Assembly: GCA_019090565.1 (NCBI GenBank)
Contig: JAHRVS010000415.1
Span: 1 to 9,774 of the forward strand
DNA: 9,774 nt
From: Gammaproteobacteria bacterium
Lineage (GTDB): Bacteria > Pseudomonadota > Gammaproteobacteria > Pseudomonadales > UBA3067
Direction: 5' to 3'
Made by a program: the position numbers and the translations under genes. A model generated the notes under the pieces. It saw nothing but the letters and a program-made list of their open reading frames with translations. It had not been told where the DNA came from and made no database searches. Of the stretch, positions 1 to 7,928 are shown piece after piece; the stretch's first letter is position 1, and every line of letters starts with the position of its first letter.

Positions 1-176
1 ACTATAGCGCAGCGCTATCGCAACTTGCCGATTTAAGAGAAAGCGTCGACAACTTCTTTGATCATGTTATGGTCAATGCGGACGACGAAGCTCTGCGTAA
101 TAATCGCTTAATATTGCTCTCGAAACTGAGTGCTTTGTTTATGGAAGTGGCTGATATATCTGTGTTGTCGAATTAG
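1..176 (+). CDS. glyS: Glycine--tRNA ligase beta subunit, C-terminal fragment
   Basis: The 3' end of a gene that begins outside the window; reading frame from base 3, stop TAG at 174-176, 57 codons visible. GlyS is the beta chain of the alpha2beta2 glycyl-tRNA synthetase, which charges tRNA-Gly in the cytoplasm. The visible tail contains [19 protein letters not shown] and ends in [13 protein letters not shown], which I recognise as the conserved C-terminal helix bundle of bacterial GlyS (E. coli has FFDKVMVMADDEALRINRL and VADISLLQ). The frame is intact to its stop. It marks the left housekeeping boundary of the carbohydrate block. The next gene starts 121 bp downstream and is far more AT-rich, so it is unlikely to belong to a glyQS operon. 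Confidence 0.95.
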   Translation, partial: YSAALSQLADLRESVDNFFDHVMVNADDEALRNNRLILLSKLSALFMEVADISVLSN

Positions 177-297
177 AGCTATCGGTTTTACAGCGCGCAC
201 CAGTGAACTGAAATGCAGAATACTCATCATTAAGATAGTGCCAAACACATTTTTATAAACATTGCAGCACCCGCTTCTACTGACTAGACTATAGGAT

Positions 298-1023
298 ATG
301 AAGAATATTGAGTACGCGCTTAAAGGTTTTCGCGCCCCATTTTTTAAAATATTAAATAGGGAAAAAGAAAGATTCCTATGCCCAATTTGTAATTATTTTG
401 GCCCATTTAAAGACAAAAACACAAGGCTTCACGCAAAATGCCCCAAGTGTGGAGAGCTAGAAAGAGCAAGACTACAGTTCTTAGTTCTTAGTAAGTTATT
501 TGAAAATAAAAAACTTTCAACAAATAAAATTCTTCATATTGCCCCAGAAAATGCATTTAGGAAATTATTCAAAAAAAAGTTTATTTCTTATACTTCAGGT
601 GACATGTTTCGAAAAGATGTAGATGAAAACTTTGACATTCAAGATATTCCATTTGAAAACGAAACATTCGACATGGTGTTTGCATCCCATGTTCTCGAAT
701 ATCCAGACGACGATTTAAAGGCAATATCTGAAATCAAAAGAATTTTGAAACCTAATGGTGTTGCCATATTACCAGTTCCCTTGGTTCACGACTTAACGCA
801 CGATAGGAAAGAAAGACATAAAATAACTCGAATGATGCATGAACCAGGATTGGATTATTTCAAGCGTTTTGAAACCATATTTTCAAATGTTGAAATACAT
901 AAAGCCGAGATGTACCCAGAAAAACATCAATTATTCATATATCGAGGCGATTTTGGCAATGGATACCCCTTATCTTTAGGGGATGGAAGATATTCTGATA
1001 TAGTGCCGGTATGTTACGCTTAA
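298..1023 (+). CDS. Class I SAM-dependent methyltransferase with N-terminal zinc ribbon
   Basis: A 241-residue protein. Residues 28-51 hold two cysteine pairs (C28-x2-C31 and C48-x2-C51) followed by GELERARL, a zinc-ribbon module that I know in front of class I methyltransferases in polysaccharide loci. The Rossmann part follows: ILHIAPE (78-84) in the motif I position, without the usual GxGxG, then DIQDIPFENETFDMVFASHV (113-132) and LKPNGVAILPVP (150-161), typical of the Methyltransf_11 type. No signal peptide or membrane segment is visible, so it is cytoplasmic. It probably methylates a sugar or another surface-glycan precursor, but the acceptor cannot be read from sequence. The ATG at 298 is the only sensible start; an AGGA lies just 1 nt before it, too close for a normal ribosome-binding site. 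Sampled stretches are only about 30-33% GC, well below glyS and uvrD, suggesting recent acquisition. Confidence 0.8.
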   Translation: MKNIEYALKGFRAPFFKILNREKERFLCPICNYFGPFKDKNTRLHAKCPKCGELERARLQFLVLSKLFENKKLSTNKILHIAPENAFRKLFKKKFISYTSGDMFRKDVDENFDIQDIPFENETFDMVFASHVLEYPDDDLKAISEIKRILKPNGVAILPVPLVHDLTHDRKERHKITRMMHEPGLDYFKRFETIFSNVEIHKAEMYPEKHQLFIYRGDFGNGYPLSLGDGRYSDIVPVCYA

Positions 1024-1116
1024 ACGCTATGAACAGCACAAAACAGGAAATCTCCAATCATAGTTTTTATATGCACTCTCAGAATATTCTATTAAGTAAA
1101 AATATGAACGCTTCAG

Positions 1117-2304
1117 ATGACAATTAAAACCCTGAGTAAAGCTCCATTAATCAAGAATCTACAATTGATCTTATTCTGGGCTCTTGTTACTACAATCATC
1201 CTGCCCAGTGTTTTAAGCTTCACTGCTGTTTCTGTGGTTTTCTGCTTAGCAACAATTAACTTATTCGCGAAAAACATAAAGACTTACAGCAAACAAACAT
1301 ATGGGCAGTGGATCGGATTGACGACCTTTCTCGTCATAGGCGTCCTCTCCTCTGAGCTTCCTGATAAATCCCTTAAAGCCGTATACGACATTACGCGTTA
1401 TTTATTCTTGTTTTATTTTATAACGCCTCTTCTAAAAAACGTCACTGATAAGGAGCTCACCTCATCACTCGTTGGTTTTAGTATATTTATAAGTTATGTA
1501 TTTTTAACGATTGTTCTTTATACCCAATATACTGAAAACTCACTCATCATACGAGACAGCCAGCTTGGGTACGAAGTGTGGGGAAGCCATAATTTATTAT
1601 CCAGTGGCATTACCACTTTCTTTGTCCTTGCTTTATGCCTTATCGCCACAAAAAATTTGAGCTTATCTCAAAGCGTGATAATCATAACTCCCCTGCTGTA
1701 TGGTATTGTTTGTATTCTCTCACGAGGAAATATATTTTCTAGCTTATTTATTACAATATTTCTCGCTCTCTATTATTTTAAACTCCCTTATAAAATATTT
1801 GTTACCCTTATTCTACTCATGCTGATTGCTTATATTTACCTATTCTTCTTTTTCCCTTGTGAGAATGACGCATGCAATCTAAGAATTTACGCTCGGCAAT
1901 ACCTTTATGAAAGCACCTTCGTTCAGTTTTATGAACGCCCCATTTTTGGTTATGGGCTTTCTGTTTTTAAACTTCTTAGTGGAATAAAAGAGGGAACGGT
2001 TTTTGTAATCATGCCCCACAATCTTATTTTAGAGCTCTTATATTCCGTTGGCCTAGTCGGCACGATAGCATTGTTTTCTGGATTAGCTCTATGGTTTTAT
2101 AAAAGTGGTTGGACCTTCACTACTATTAAAAATATTTATCCATTACCGTTCCCAGTTATCGCAGCTCTCTGCCTATTGATTTATTTACTCACTCGTGGCC
2201 TCTTCGATTTGAAGCTGGTTAGCTCTCAAACATTTGGTTTGCTAGCAGTAATATTTTCTCTTTTATATTCAAGGAAGCCCGACTCAGTGGCAAATAAACA
2301 ATAA
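1117..2304 (+). CDS. O-antigen ligase / polymerase family membrane protein (WaaL/Wzy-like)
   Basis: A 395-residue, very hydrophobic protein with about ten predicted membrane segments (for example around 15-50, 66-80, 94-106, 117-136, 163-177, 186-201, 206-221, 225-246, 303-325 and 345-380). Family signatures are SRGN (202-205), the periplasmic-loop element FYERPIFGYG (271-280), and MPHNLILELLYSVGLVG (299-315), whose histidine matches the conserved loop histidine of WaaL-type ligases. Members either join undecaprenyl-linked glycan to lipid A-core (WaaL) or polymerise repeat units (Wzy) at the periplasmic face of the inner membrane; sequence alone does not separate these. It follows the methyltransferase by 93 bp on the same strand and converges with pseI. 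No good ribosome-binding site precedes the ATG, although a 32-codon open frame bridges the gap and overlaps the start. Context favours surface-polysaccharide assembly. Confidence 0.8.
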   Translation: MTIKTLSKAPLIKNLQLILFWALVTTIILPSVLSFTAVSVVFCLATINLFAKNIKTYSKQTYGQWIGLTTFLVIGVLSSELPDKSLKAVYDITRYLFLFYFITPLLKNVTDKELTSSLVGFSIFISYVFLTIVLYTQYTENSLIIRDSQLGYEVWGSHNLLSSGITTFFVLALCLIATKNLSLSQSVIIITPLLYGIVCILSRGNIFSSLFITIFLALYYFKLPYKIFVTLILLMLIAYIYLFFFFPCENDACNLRIYARQYLYESTFVQFYERPIFGYGLSVFKLLSGIKEGTVFVIMPHNLILELLYSVGLVGTIALFSGLALWFYKSGWTFTTIKNIYPLPFPVIAALCLLIYLLTRGLFDLKLVSSQTFGLLAVIFSLLYSRKPDSVANKQ

Positions 2305-2334
2305 CACTATTTTTAACGCATAGTATTGGCATGC

Positions 2335-3399
2335 TCAGCCTTGAGCCTGGAAGTGCTCAAAAGATACCGCAGTATTTGCAACCACACCCATATTTAGGGT
2401 TTTACCAATCACAGAGTCAACATATTTTGGTGCTATGCCATAGCCTGGACGCACACTCCTAATCGCGTCAGCTGTAATTATTTCACCTTTTTTCAAATCT
2501 TTAACAAAATAGAGTGAACGACGAAATTTCACATTCCCCTGCTCGCTGGATTTTAATCCGTAGTTAACTTTCCCCAACGCAGCCCACGCGCTTTTACTTC
2601 CAGCACACAAGGCCTTTAGCTCTGCTGGCTCCAGCGAAAAACTGTCATCAGGCCCTCCGCCATTTCTATCCAAGGTAAAATGCTTTTCAATAATACTAGC
2701 CCCCAACGCCACGCTGCTGATTGCTGCGGTGTTATCCAGCGTATGGTCAGACAAACCCGTTACCAAGCCAAAGCGGTTAATCATATCTGGAATGATTCTC
2801 AGGTTATAATCTTCTATTGGTGCGGGATAACCACTTACACAGTGCAAAATAGCGAGTTCTTTACACCCCCCCTCCCTTGCGGCAGTAATGGCTTCCTGAA
2901 TTTCTTCAGCATCGGCCATTCCAGTGGAAATAATCATCGGCTTGCCGGTGCTGGCAATGTACTTGATCAGAGGAAGATCTACTGCTTCAAAGCTGGCAAC
3001 TTTGTATGCTGGAGCATTCAGACCCTCTAACAAATCCACGGCGCTGTTATCAAATGGTGAACTAAAAATAGTGATGCCCAGCTTACGTGCATGCTCAAAA
3101 ATAGGCCGATGCCAATCCCACGGCATATAGGCTTCTTTATAAAGATCATGCAACGTTCGACCATCCCATAGTCCACCGTGAATCTGAAATTCTTCTGAAT
3201 CACATTTTAGGGTAATCGTATCTGCCGTATAAGTTTGTAGTTTTACAGCGTCAGCCCCAGCTTTTTTAGCCTCATCAATTATTTTCAGTGCTGTTTCGAG
3301 CCTTCCATTATGATTCGCGGAAAGTTCTGCAATAATATAAGGTTTTTCATCAATCGCTATTCGGCGACCCGAAATGCAAATATAGGGATGGGGGGTCAT
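2335..3399 (-). CDS. pseI: Pseudaminic acid synthase PseI
   Basis: A 354-residue NeuB-family enzyme that condenses 2,4-diacetamido-2,4,6-trideoxy-L-altrose with phosphoenolpyruvate to give pseudaminic acid. NeuB TIM barrel at about 20-270: IAELSANHNG (23-32), KLQTY (53-57), FSSPFD (112-117), HCVSGYPAP (186-194), SDH (217-219) and EKHFTLDR (238-245). C-terminal SAF/antifreeze-like domain at about 290-348. Several details point to PseI rather than sialic (NeuB) or legionaminic (LegI) synthase: GLWDGRTLHDLYKEAYMPW (76-94), SSPFD in place of STPFD, and GGPDDSFSLEP (248-258). Length is normal for the family. The ATG at 3399 lies 3 bp after the pseH stop, with GGAGAG inside the pseH end as ribosome-binding site. 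It is the last gene of the operon, and I see no strong intrinsic terminator in the 30-bp convergent gap behind it. Confidence 0.95.
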   Translation of the reverse strand: MTPHPYICISGRRIAIDEKPYIIAELSANHNGRLETALKIIDEAKKAGADAVKLQTYTADTITLKCDSEEFQIHGGLWDGRTLHDLYKEAYMPWDWHRPIFEHARKLGITIFSSPFDNSAVDLLEGLNAPAYKVASFEAVDLPLIKYIASTGKPMIISTGMADAEEIQEAITAAREGGCKELAILHCVSGYPAPIEDYNLRIIPDMINRFGLVTGLSDHTLDNTAAISSVALGASIIEKHFTLDRNGGGPDDSFSLEPAELKALCAGSKSAWAALGKVNYGLKSSEQGNVKFRRSLYFVKDLKKGEIITADAIRSVRPGYGIAPKYVDSVIGKTLNMGVVANTAVSFEHFQAQG

Positions 3400-3402
3400 T
3401 AC

Positions 3403-3936
3403 TCAAATCTCTCCACAATCTGGCTGCCACTCACCTGCGAGCAAACCGAAACATAATACATCCTGATAACAGGAACCATTAAAATGCTGATCTCTCAATA
3501 TACCCTCTTGTTTAAAGCCAGCGTTCAAGTGGAACTTGATAGAAGCTTCATTATTTGCAAGAGCTTGCCCTGAAACCTTATGTAACTTCAGCTGTTCAAA
3601 AGCATATCGTAGTGCTGCCCGACTAAGCCGCCTACCTGCTCCTCTTGGTGCATCTGGAGAGGTATAAAATCCCCACTCGGCAACAGCGCTTCTTCGTACA
3701 TTACTAAAGTTTACAAAGCCTAGTGGGATCTGATTATATTCAAATATCAGCAGGTGGTTAAACTGACTGCCAGATGTTTTCTCAAACCAAATCAAGTGCT
3801 TTTCTTTATTAATGATCTGATTCGTATACATATAGCTCCGTACACTCTCATGATTTCTCCAGCACCGAACTAAGTCGAGATCATCATGCGTCATTATGCG
3901 GATATTTTCTGTACAGATATTTTTGGATTTATTCAT
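3403..3936 (-). CDS. pseH: GNAT acetyltransferase PseH (Pse pathway N-acetyltransferase)
   Basis: A 177-residue GNAT-fold enzyme that transfers acetyl from acetyl-CoA to the C4 amine of UDP-4-amino-4,6-dideoxy-beta-L-AltNAc, the third pathway step. The acetyl-CoA binding loop is APRGAGRR (96-103). ANNEASIKFHLNAGF (127-141) followed by EGILRDQ is the usual GNAT C-terminal half. N-terminal IRIMTHDDLDLVRCWRNHESVR resembles other PseH and RimJ/RimL-like proteins. The open frame extends to a TTG at 3948, but the ATG at 3936 is preferred: GGAGAGG lies 3 nt upstream (GGAG 6 nt), and the longer start would place that site inside the gene. With this start it overlaps the pseG end by 8 bp, implying translational coupling. 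GNAT sequence alone does not give the substrate; the assignment rests on position between pseG and pseI. Confidence 0.9.
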   Translation of the reverse strand: MNKSKNICTENIRIMTHDDLDLVRCWRNHESVRSYMYTNQIINKEKHLIWFEKTSGSQFNHLLIFEYNQIPLGFVNFSNVRRSAVAEWGFYTSPDAPRGAGRRLSRAALRYAFEQLKLHKVSGQALANNEASIKFHLNAGFKQEGILRDQHFNGSCYQDVLCFGLLAGEWQPDCGEI

Positions 3937-5047
3937 AAGCCTCTCCAACCAAATAAGACACTACTAAATCCAGCCCACCTCCATCATTTAGAGAAAAAGC
4001 AGCTCTACTCATTCTTGATAATATCGATTCATTTAGTAGGAGGTTCATTCTATTACCCAGCTCACCAAGAATATCATTCTCCCTCCCCAATAAAATCGCC
4101 GCCTCAGCATCTGCCAATGCCCGAGCAATTTTAGATTGATTTTCAGCCAATACGACCATTAAAGTTGGTAGCCCCAAACAACATCGTTCCCAAGAGGTAC
4201 CCCCCGCTGCACCTATGGCCAAATCGGAGTTCGCCATAAGTTCGGCCATATTGGAAACATTTATTTTTACTTCCGTTTGCCAAGGCAGGGTTTTAGCTAA
4301 AGACTGTATATCTTCTAAATGGGGAGCGGTACTTCCCATTATCACTGTAATTTTGCAATGTTCTGATAAACCACTTTGAGCCAGTGCGTTTAGTATCTGT
4401 CCGGTCGCATTGTTTTTATCGACACCTCCCAGCGTTATCAGTATTTGATTTAGTTGCGGGGGTGATCTTCGCTTGAGGCTATACTCTCGCCACCGTGCAA
4501 ACTCTGGCCGCAATAAGGCATATTGGGCGCCTAGCAGTAGATCACATTCCTTAGGTACCAATTCTGCGTATTCCTTTTGATTACGCCCAAGAGTTTGATC
4601 CAATAGAAAATCACTCGCATGAACTCGATCAGCAAGATCATCAATCACAGCAAGTTTTTTATACCACGCTTTAAGGGCTAACTCCCAGCGCTGATCCAGA
4701 GCATAATGATCGACAACCAGCCAATCTGGATCTATATTTTGTAGATGATAGCCGCTTTCCTGTGCATCTGTTTCCCAATTACAACCTAGCCACGTAGCGT
4801 ATAAAGCGGTGTTATCTTCTACCTCTAGAGGCTCAATGCTTGTATCTTCCGGTGCGGGGGTTTTCCCCAAGGGGTAAACATGAAAATTTTTACTACGGAT
4901 AAACTCAATCAAGTTACCAGTGTGAGGTCTGCATAAAAAGCTGCATTCGACCCCTTTCTTCCGTAAAGCCTCTGCCAAGGTTAAGCAACGCATTACGTGG
5001 CCGGTTCCTATTTCAATCGAAGCATCAACACGAAAACAAACTTTCAC
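3929..5047 (-). CDS. pseG: UDP-2,4-diacetamido-2,4,6-trideoxy-beta-L-altropyranose hydrolase PseG
   Basis: A 372-residue GT-B-fold nucleotide-sugar hydrolase that removes UDP from the PseH product, giving the free sugar used by PseI. The N-terminal motif GTGHVMRCLTLAEALR (14-29) is diagnostic, with H17 at the place of the catalytic histidine of characterised PseG. Further signatures are VVDHYALD (111-118), VIDDLADR (134-141), LGAQYALLRPEF (172-183), ILITLGGVDKNN (202-213) and the UDP-binding GAAGGTSWERCCLGLP (279-294). The C-terminal NDGGG resembles the usual DGxG tail. At 372 residues it is somewhat longer than the Campylobacter enzyme; the stretch at about 63-105 looks like an insertion in the N-terminal half. 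The ATG at 5047 begins directly at the family's first beta strand, 6 bp after the pseF stop, with GGAG 12 nt and CAGGG immediately upstream. Confidence 0.94.
   Translation of the reverse strand: MKVCFRVDASIEIGTGHVMRCLTLAEALRKKGVECSFLCRPHTGNLIEFIRSKNFHVYPLGKTPAPEDTSIEPLEVEDNTALYATWLGCNWETDAQESGYHLQNIDPDWLVVDHYALDQRWELALKAWYKKLAVIDDLADRVHASDFLLDQTLGRNQKEYAELVPKECDLLLGAQYALLRPEFARWREYSLKRRSPPQLNQILITLGGVDKNNATGQILNALAQSGLSEHCKITVIMGSTAPHLEDIQSLAKTLPWQTEVKINVSNMAELMANSDLAIGAAGGTSWERCCLGLPTLMVVLAENQSKIARALADAEAAILLGRENDILGELGNRMNLLLNESILSRMSRAAFSLNDGGGLDLVVSYLVGEAYE
3940..3946 (-). promoter_or_regulatory. Ribosome-binding site that fixes the pseH start
   Basis: On the minus strand this reads GGAGAGG, followed by CTT and the ATG of pseH at 3936-3934. 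It lies within the last codons of pseG. It supports the ATG at 3936 over the in-frame TTG at 3948, which overlaps the site. Confidence 0.75.
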
Positions 5048-5053
5048 CCTGTA

Positions 5054-5752
5054 TTATTCTCCAACACCTTGCATTACTTTGTGCATCATTTCTGCCCTCT
5101 GCCAGTCTTCTGGCGTGTCAATATCTTGAACTCGGCTACTGGGTAAAATAAGTGCGCTTGAATGTAATGCAAAGATAGCACGTTGCTCTAACCAGGCGAG
5201 CGATGTACCCCAATAAAATTGACCCGCATCATGATAGGCTTCTTCTAGATCCTGAGAGCGCGTATTAAAATGTTCCGGATAAAACATTTCTATTTGCTGC
5301 TCAGGGTTAATATGAAATGCTCGCTGAATGGGAAATGCATAACGTGTGGCAGAAAATACATAATCCAGTCGCTCGGACTCTAATATATCCAAACCTTTCT
5401 TTATATCTCCTGCTTGAATAAAAGGTGCCGTGGCATAAATACAACACACATTTTTCGGAGTGATTTTCTTTTCGTTTACTAAATATCGAATAGCATGCGC
5501 TATCACTGCTTGCGTGCCTGTATGGTCATCAGACAATTCGGAGGGCCTTAAAAAAGGCACATTTGCCCCCAGTTTTTTTGAAATTCCTGCGATTTCAGCA
5601 TCATCAGTAGAAACTATTACCATATCAAAACAAGTACTTTGTATTGCCGCTTCTATGGAATAGGCGATCATCGCTTTACCGCAAAAATTTTTTATATTTT
5701 TACGGGGAATCCGTTTGCTGCCACCTCGCGCAGGTATAATAGCGATATTCAT
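5054..5752 (-). CDS. pseF: Pseudaminic acid cytidylyltransferase PseF
   Basis: A 232-residue enzyme that activates pseudaminic acid with CTP to CMP-Pse, the donor for glycosyltransferases; last pathway step. It shows the CMP-sugar synthetase fold: IIPARGGSKRIPRKNIKNF (5-23) binding CTP, VSTDDAEIA (47-55), YATAPF (106-111), HDAGQFYWG (174-182) and VQDIDTPEDW (208-217). HDAGQFYWG and the FPIQRA stretch (140-145) favour PseF over NeuA. The open frame runs 32 codons further upstream into pseC, but the ATG at 5752 is chosen. It overlaps the pseC stop as ATGA, places the nucleotide-binding motif at the normal N-terminus, and gives the usual family length near 230. Only a weak GAG lies upstream, so translation probably depends on coupling to pseC. 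Confidence 0.95.
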   Translation of the reverse strand: MNIAIIPARGGSKRIPRKNIKNFCGKAMIAYSIEAAIQSTCFDMVIVSTDDAEIAGISKKLGANVPFLRPSELSDDHTGTQAVIAHAIRYLVNEKKITPKNVCCIYATAPFIQAGDIKKGLDILESERLDYVFSATRYAFPIQRAFHINPEQQIEMFYPEHFNTRSQDLEEAYHDAGQFYWGTSLAWLEQRAIFALHSSALILPSSRVQDIDTPEDWQRAEMMHKVMQGVGE

Positions 5753-6906
5753 TTTAAAATCTCGTGCAATGCAGAGATAACCGTTTCCTGCTGTCCCGTA
5801 GTCATCCCATGATACAAGGGAATGCTGATCGCTTCTCGGTAATAGCATTCCGCTTCTGGGTAATCACCAAATTTAAAGCCCTTTTTTTGATAATAAGGCT
5901 GCGTATGTACAGGTATATAGTGCAGATTCACGCCTATACCCAATTGCCGAAGAGATTCAAAAATCTCTTTATGGGTAGAAGATATTTTTTCCAGCTCCAA
6001 ACGAATGACATAAAGATGCATCCCTGAGTAACTATCGGGATGCTGCCACGGTAAGGTCAGGGGCAAATCAGCAAGCGCTCTATTATATTGCTCCGCTAAT
6101 AAGTGACGTTTTTGTACATATTCATCGAGCCGAGACATTTGACTGACGCCCAATGCTGCCTGTAGTTCAGTCATTCGATAATTAAACCCCAGGTCAATCT
6201 GCTGGTAATACCAAGAACCATCAGGATCCTGTGTCATGCGCTCAGCATCCCTTGTAATGCCATGACTACGAAATAACTCCATTTTTTCTGCAAGACGCTT
6301 ATTATTTGTTAAAGCCATTCCTCCTTCGCCAGTTGTTATGATCTTGACAGGGTGAAAACTGAATACGGTTATATCGCTGTAGCGGCAAGCTCCTATGGCT
6401 TCATTTTTATATCTTCCGCCTATGGCGTGGGATGCATCTTCTATAATATTGAATCCAAATTTCTGGGAAAGCCGATATATCTGTTCCATGTCACATGGTT
6501 GCCCACACAGATGAACGACGACGACGACCTTTGGCAAGGCAAAGGTTTTTTCTGCAAGAAGTAATTTTTCTTCCAGCGCGTCAACACTCATATTATAGGT
6601 TCGAGGGTCAATATCGACGAAATCAACCTCCGCGCCACAATATAAGCCACAATTAGCAGACGCTACAAACGTAACCGGTGTTGTCCATAAAAAATCACCT
6701 TTACCCAGGTCAAGCGCGAGGCAGGCGATATGTAGTGCCGAAGTAGCACTGTTAACGGCAATACCATATTCAGCGTCACAATATTTTGCTACGGTTTTCT
6801 CAAATAAAGGGCCTTTAGGGCCCTGAGTGAGATAGTCTGATTGCAAAACCTCTACCACAGCATCAATATCTGACTGAGTAATGTCCTGCTTTCCATACGG
6901 AATCAT
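5749..6906 (-). CDS. pseC: UDP-4-amino-4,6-dideoxy-N-acetyl-beta-L-altrosamine transaminase PseC
   Basis: A 385-residue PLP aminotransferase of the DegT/DnrJ/EryC1 (AHBA synthase) family. It aminates the 4-keto sugar made by PseB, normally with glutamate as donor. Visible landmarks: IPYGKQDITQSDIDAV (2-17) and SDYLTQGP (23-30), typical of PseC N-termini; NSATSALH (52-59) for phosphate binding; EDASHAIGG (156-164) with the cofactor-ring aspartate; and SFHPVKIITTGEGG (183-196), in which K188 forms the Schiff base. FNYRMTELQAALG is the conserved dimer-contact region. Length is normal. The ATG at 6906 lies 3 bp after the pseB stop, with GGAG 11 nt upstream in the pseB end. The 3' end overlaps pseF by 4 bp (ATGA). 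Cytoplasmic. Confidence 0.95.
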   Translation of the reverse strand: MIPYGKQDITQSDIDAVVEVLQSDYLTQGPKGPLFEKTVAKYCDAEYGIAVNSATSALHIACLALDLGKGDFLWTTPVTFVASANCGLYCGAEVDFVDIDPRTYNMSVDALEEKLLLAEKTFALPKVVVVVHLCGQPCDMEQIYRLSQKFGFNIIEDASHAIGGRYKNEAIGACRYSDITVFSFHPVKIITTGEGGMALTNNKRLAEKMELFRSHGITRDAERMTQDPDGSWYYQQIDLGFNYRMTELQAALGVSQMSRLDEYVQKRHLLAEQYNRALADLPLTLPWQHPDSYSGMHLYVIRLELEKISSTHKEIFESLRQLGIGVNLHYIPVHTQPYYQKKGFKFGDYPEAECYYREAISIPLYHGMTTGQQETVISALHEILK

Positions 6907-6909
6907 TAT

Positions 6910-7908
6910 TTATATAACTCCGATTTTGCTTCTATTCGCTTCAATCCAAGCCAAAAGCATTTCATCACTCATCCATTCGGCATTGGTTTCACTGGAATAA
7001 ACAAAACCTTCTTCGACTTTTTTCCCATCACTGATGCGTTCTAAACAAGAACCCCAATTATTAATTGCCGGAAGAATTTTATAGTGCTCTGGATACTCAT
7101 ACGTGTAATAGGAATCCTCTTCGCTAATCATCTGCTCATGCAGTTTTTCACCGGGGCGAATTCCCACTACCTCCTGTTTCGCATCAGGTGCAATTACTCT
7201 CGCTAAGTCAGAAACCCTCATGGATGGGATTTTTTTAACGTATATCTCACCCCCGACCATATCTTCAAACGCATGCCATACGAGCTCAACGCCTTCTTCA
7301 AGTGAAATCATAAAACGCGTCATTCTTTCATCAGTTATGGGTAATACCCCTTTATCTTTAATCGAAAGAAAAAACGGGATAACAGATCCACGAGACCCCA
7401 TAACATTGCCGTAGCGTACTACAGAAAATCGGGTATCATGCCCGCCTGCATAAGAATTTCCCGCTACAAAAACTTTATCTGATGCCAGTTTTGTCGCACC
7501 ATAAAGATTCGCGGGGCTACTGGCTTTATCTGTTGATAATGCAACAACGCGCTTTACGCCTTTATCTATACATGCTTCGATAAGGTTCATTGCACCGATT
7601 ATATTAGTCTTAATACATTCGAAGGGGTTATATTCTGCTATCGGTACAATTTTCGTTGCTGCAGCATGAACAACATAATCCACCCCATCTAACGCCCGAT
7701 ATAATCGTTCCTTATCGCGCACGTCTCCGATAAAAAATCGTACCCGAGGATCACCCTCAAATTTTTTAGCCATCTCCCACTGCTTCATTTCATCTCTAGA
7801 GTAAATAATTACCTTTTTTGGATTATATTTTTCAAGTGTCATCGGTATAAACGTATTGCCAAATGAACCCGTTCCACCTGTTACTAGGATGGTTTTATTG
7901 GTAAACAT
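6910..7908 (-). CDS. pseB: UDP-GlcNAc 4,6-dehydratase (5-inverting) PseB
   Basis: A 332-residue extended short-chain dehydrogenase that commits UDP-GlcNAc to the pathway by C4 oxidation, 4,6-dehydration and C5 inversion, giving UDP-2-acetamido-2,6-dideoxy-beta-L-arabino-hexos-4-ulose. NADP-binding TGGTGSFG (10-17); YSRDEMKQWEM (36-46) is characteristic of the FlaA1/PseB group; active-site STDKASSPANLYGATK (125-140) supplies D127, K128 and the Y136-x3-K140 pair. The HAAATKIVPIAEYNPFE stretch (81-97) also matches FlaA1-type dehydratases. The protein is soluble, unlike the long membrane-bound retaining dehydratases (WbpM, PglF), so the L-altro (Pse) route is indicated over the bacillosamine route. 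The ATG at 7908 has AGGA 7 nt upstream. It starts 20 bp after the glycosyltransferase gene, so the two are likely co-transcribed. Confidence 0.95.
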   Translation of the reverse strand: MFTNKTILVTGGTGSFGNTFIPMTLEKYNPKKVIIYSRDEMKQWEMAKKFEGDPRVRFFIGDVRDKERLYRALDGVDYVVHAAATKIVPIAEYNPFECIKTNIIGAMNLIEACIDKGVKRVVALSTDKASSPANLYGATKLASDKVFVAGNSYAGGHDTRFSVVRYGNVMGSRGSVIPFFLSIKDKGVLPITDERMTRFMISLEEGVELVWHAFEDMVGGEIYVKKIPSMRVSDLARVIAPDAKQEVVGIRPGEKLHEQMISEEDSYYTYEYPEHYKILPAINNWGSCLERISDGKKVEEGFVYSSETNAEWMSDEMLLAWIEANRSKIGVI

Positions 7909-7928
7909 AAGTGTGTCCTTTATCCTAC

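Noticed and set aside
262..290. Possible promoter TTGCAG - 17 bp - TAGACT before the methyltransferase
   Set aside because: Spacing is ideal but the hexamers match only 3/6 and 4/6, and transcription would begin at about the ATG itself, giving a leaderless message; not strong enough to annotate.
2300..2330. Bidirectional terminator between the ligase-like gene and pseI
   Set aside because: Only a weak AT stem (ACTAT/ATAGT with a 9-nt loop) is present, with no convincing GC-rich stem plus T-tract on either strand.
2680..3030. 116-codon plus-strand frame within pseI (and similar frames at 3886-4134, 5460-5663, 5764-6027, 6352-6564 and 7220-7414)
   Set aside because: All are antisense to well-supported pse genes, lack domains, and are explained as by-products of the coding strand's codon usage.
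2335..3399. Reading pseI as sialic acid (NeuB) or legionaminic acid (LegI) synthase
   Set aside because: Its SSPFD, GGPDDSFSLEP and DLYKEAYMPW signatures, and the neighbouring pseB, pseC, pseG and pseF, fit the pseudaminic acid pathway; no NeuC/LegG-type epimerase is present.
5753..5848. 32-codon N-terminal extension of pseF
   Set aside because: It overlaps pseC in another frame, precedes the conserved N-terminal nucleotide-binding motif, and would lose the ATGA coupling start at 5752.
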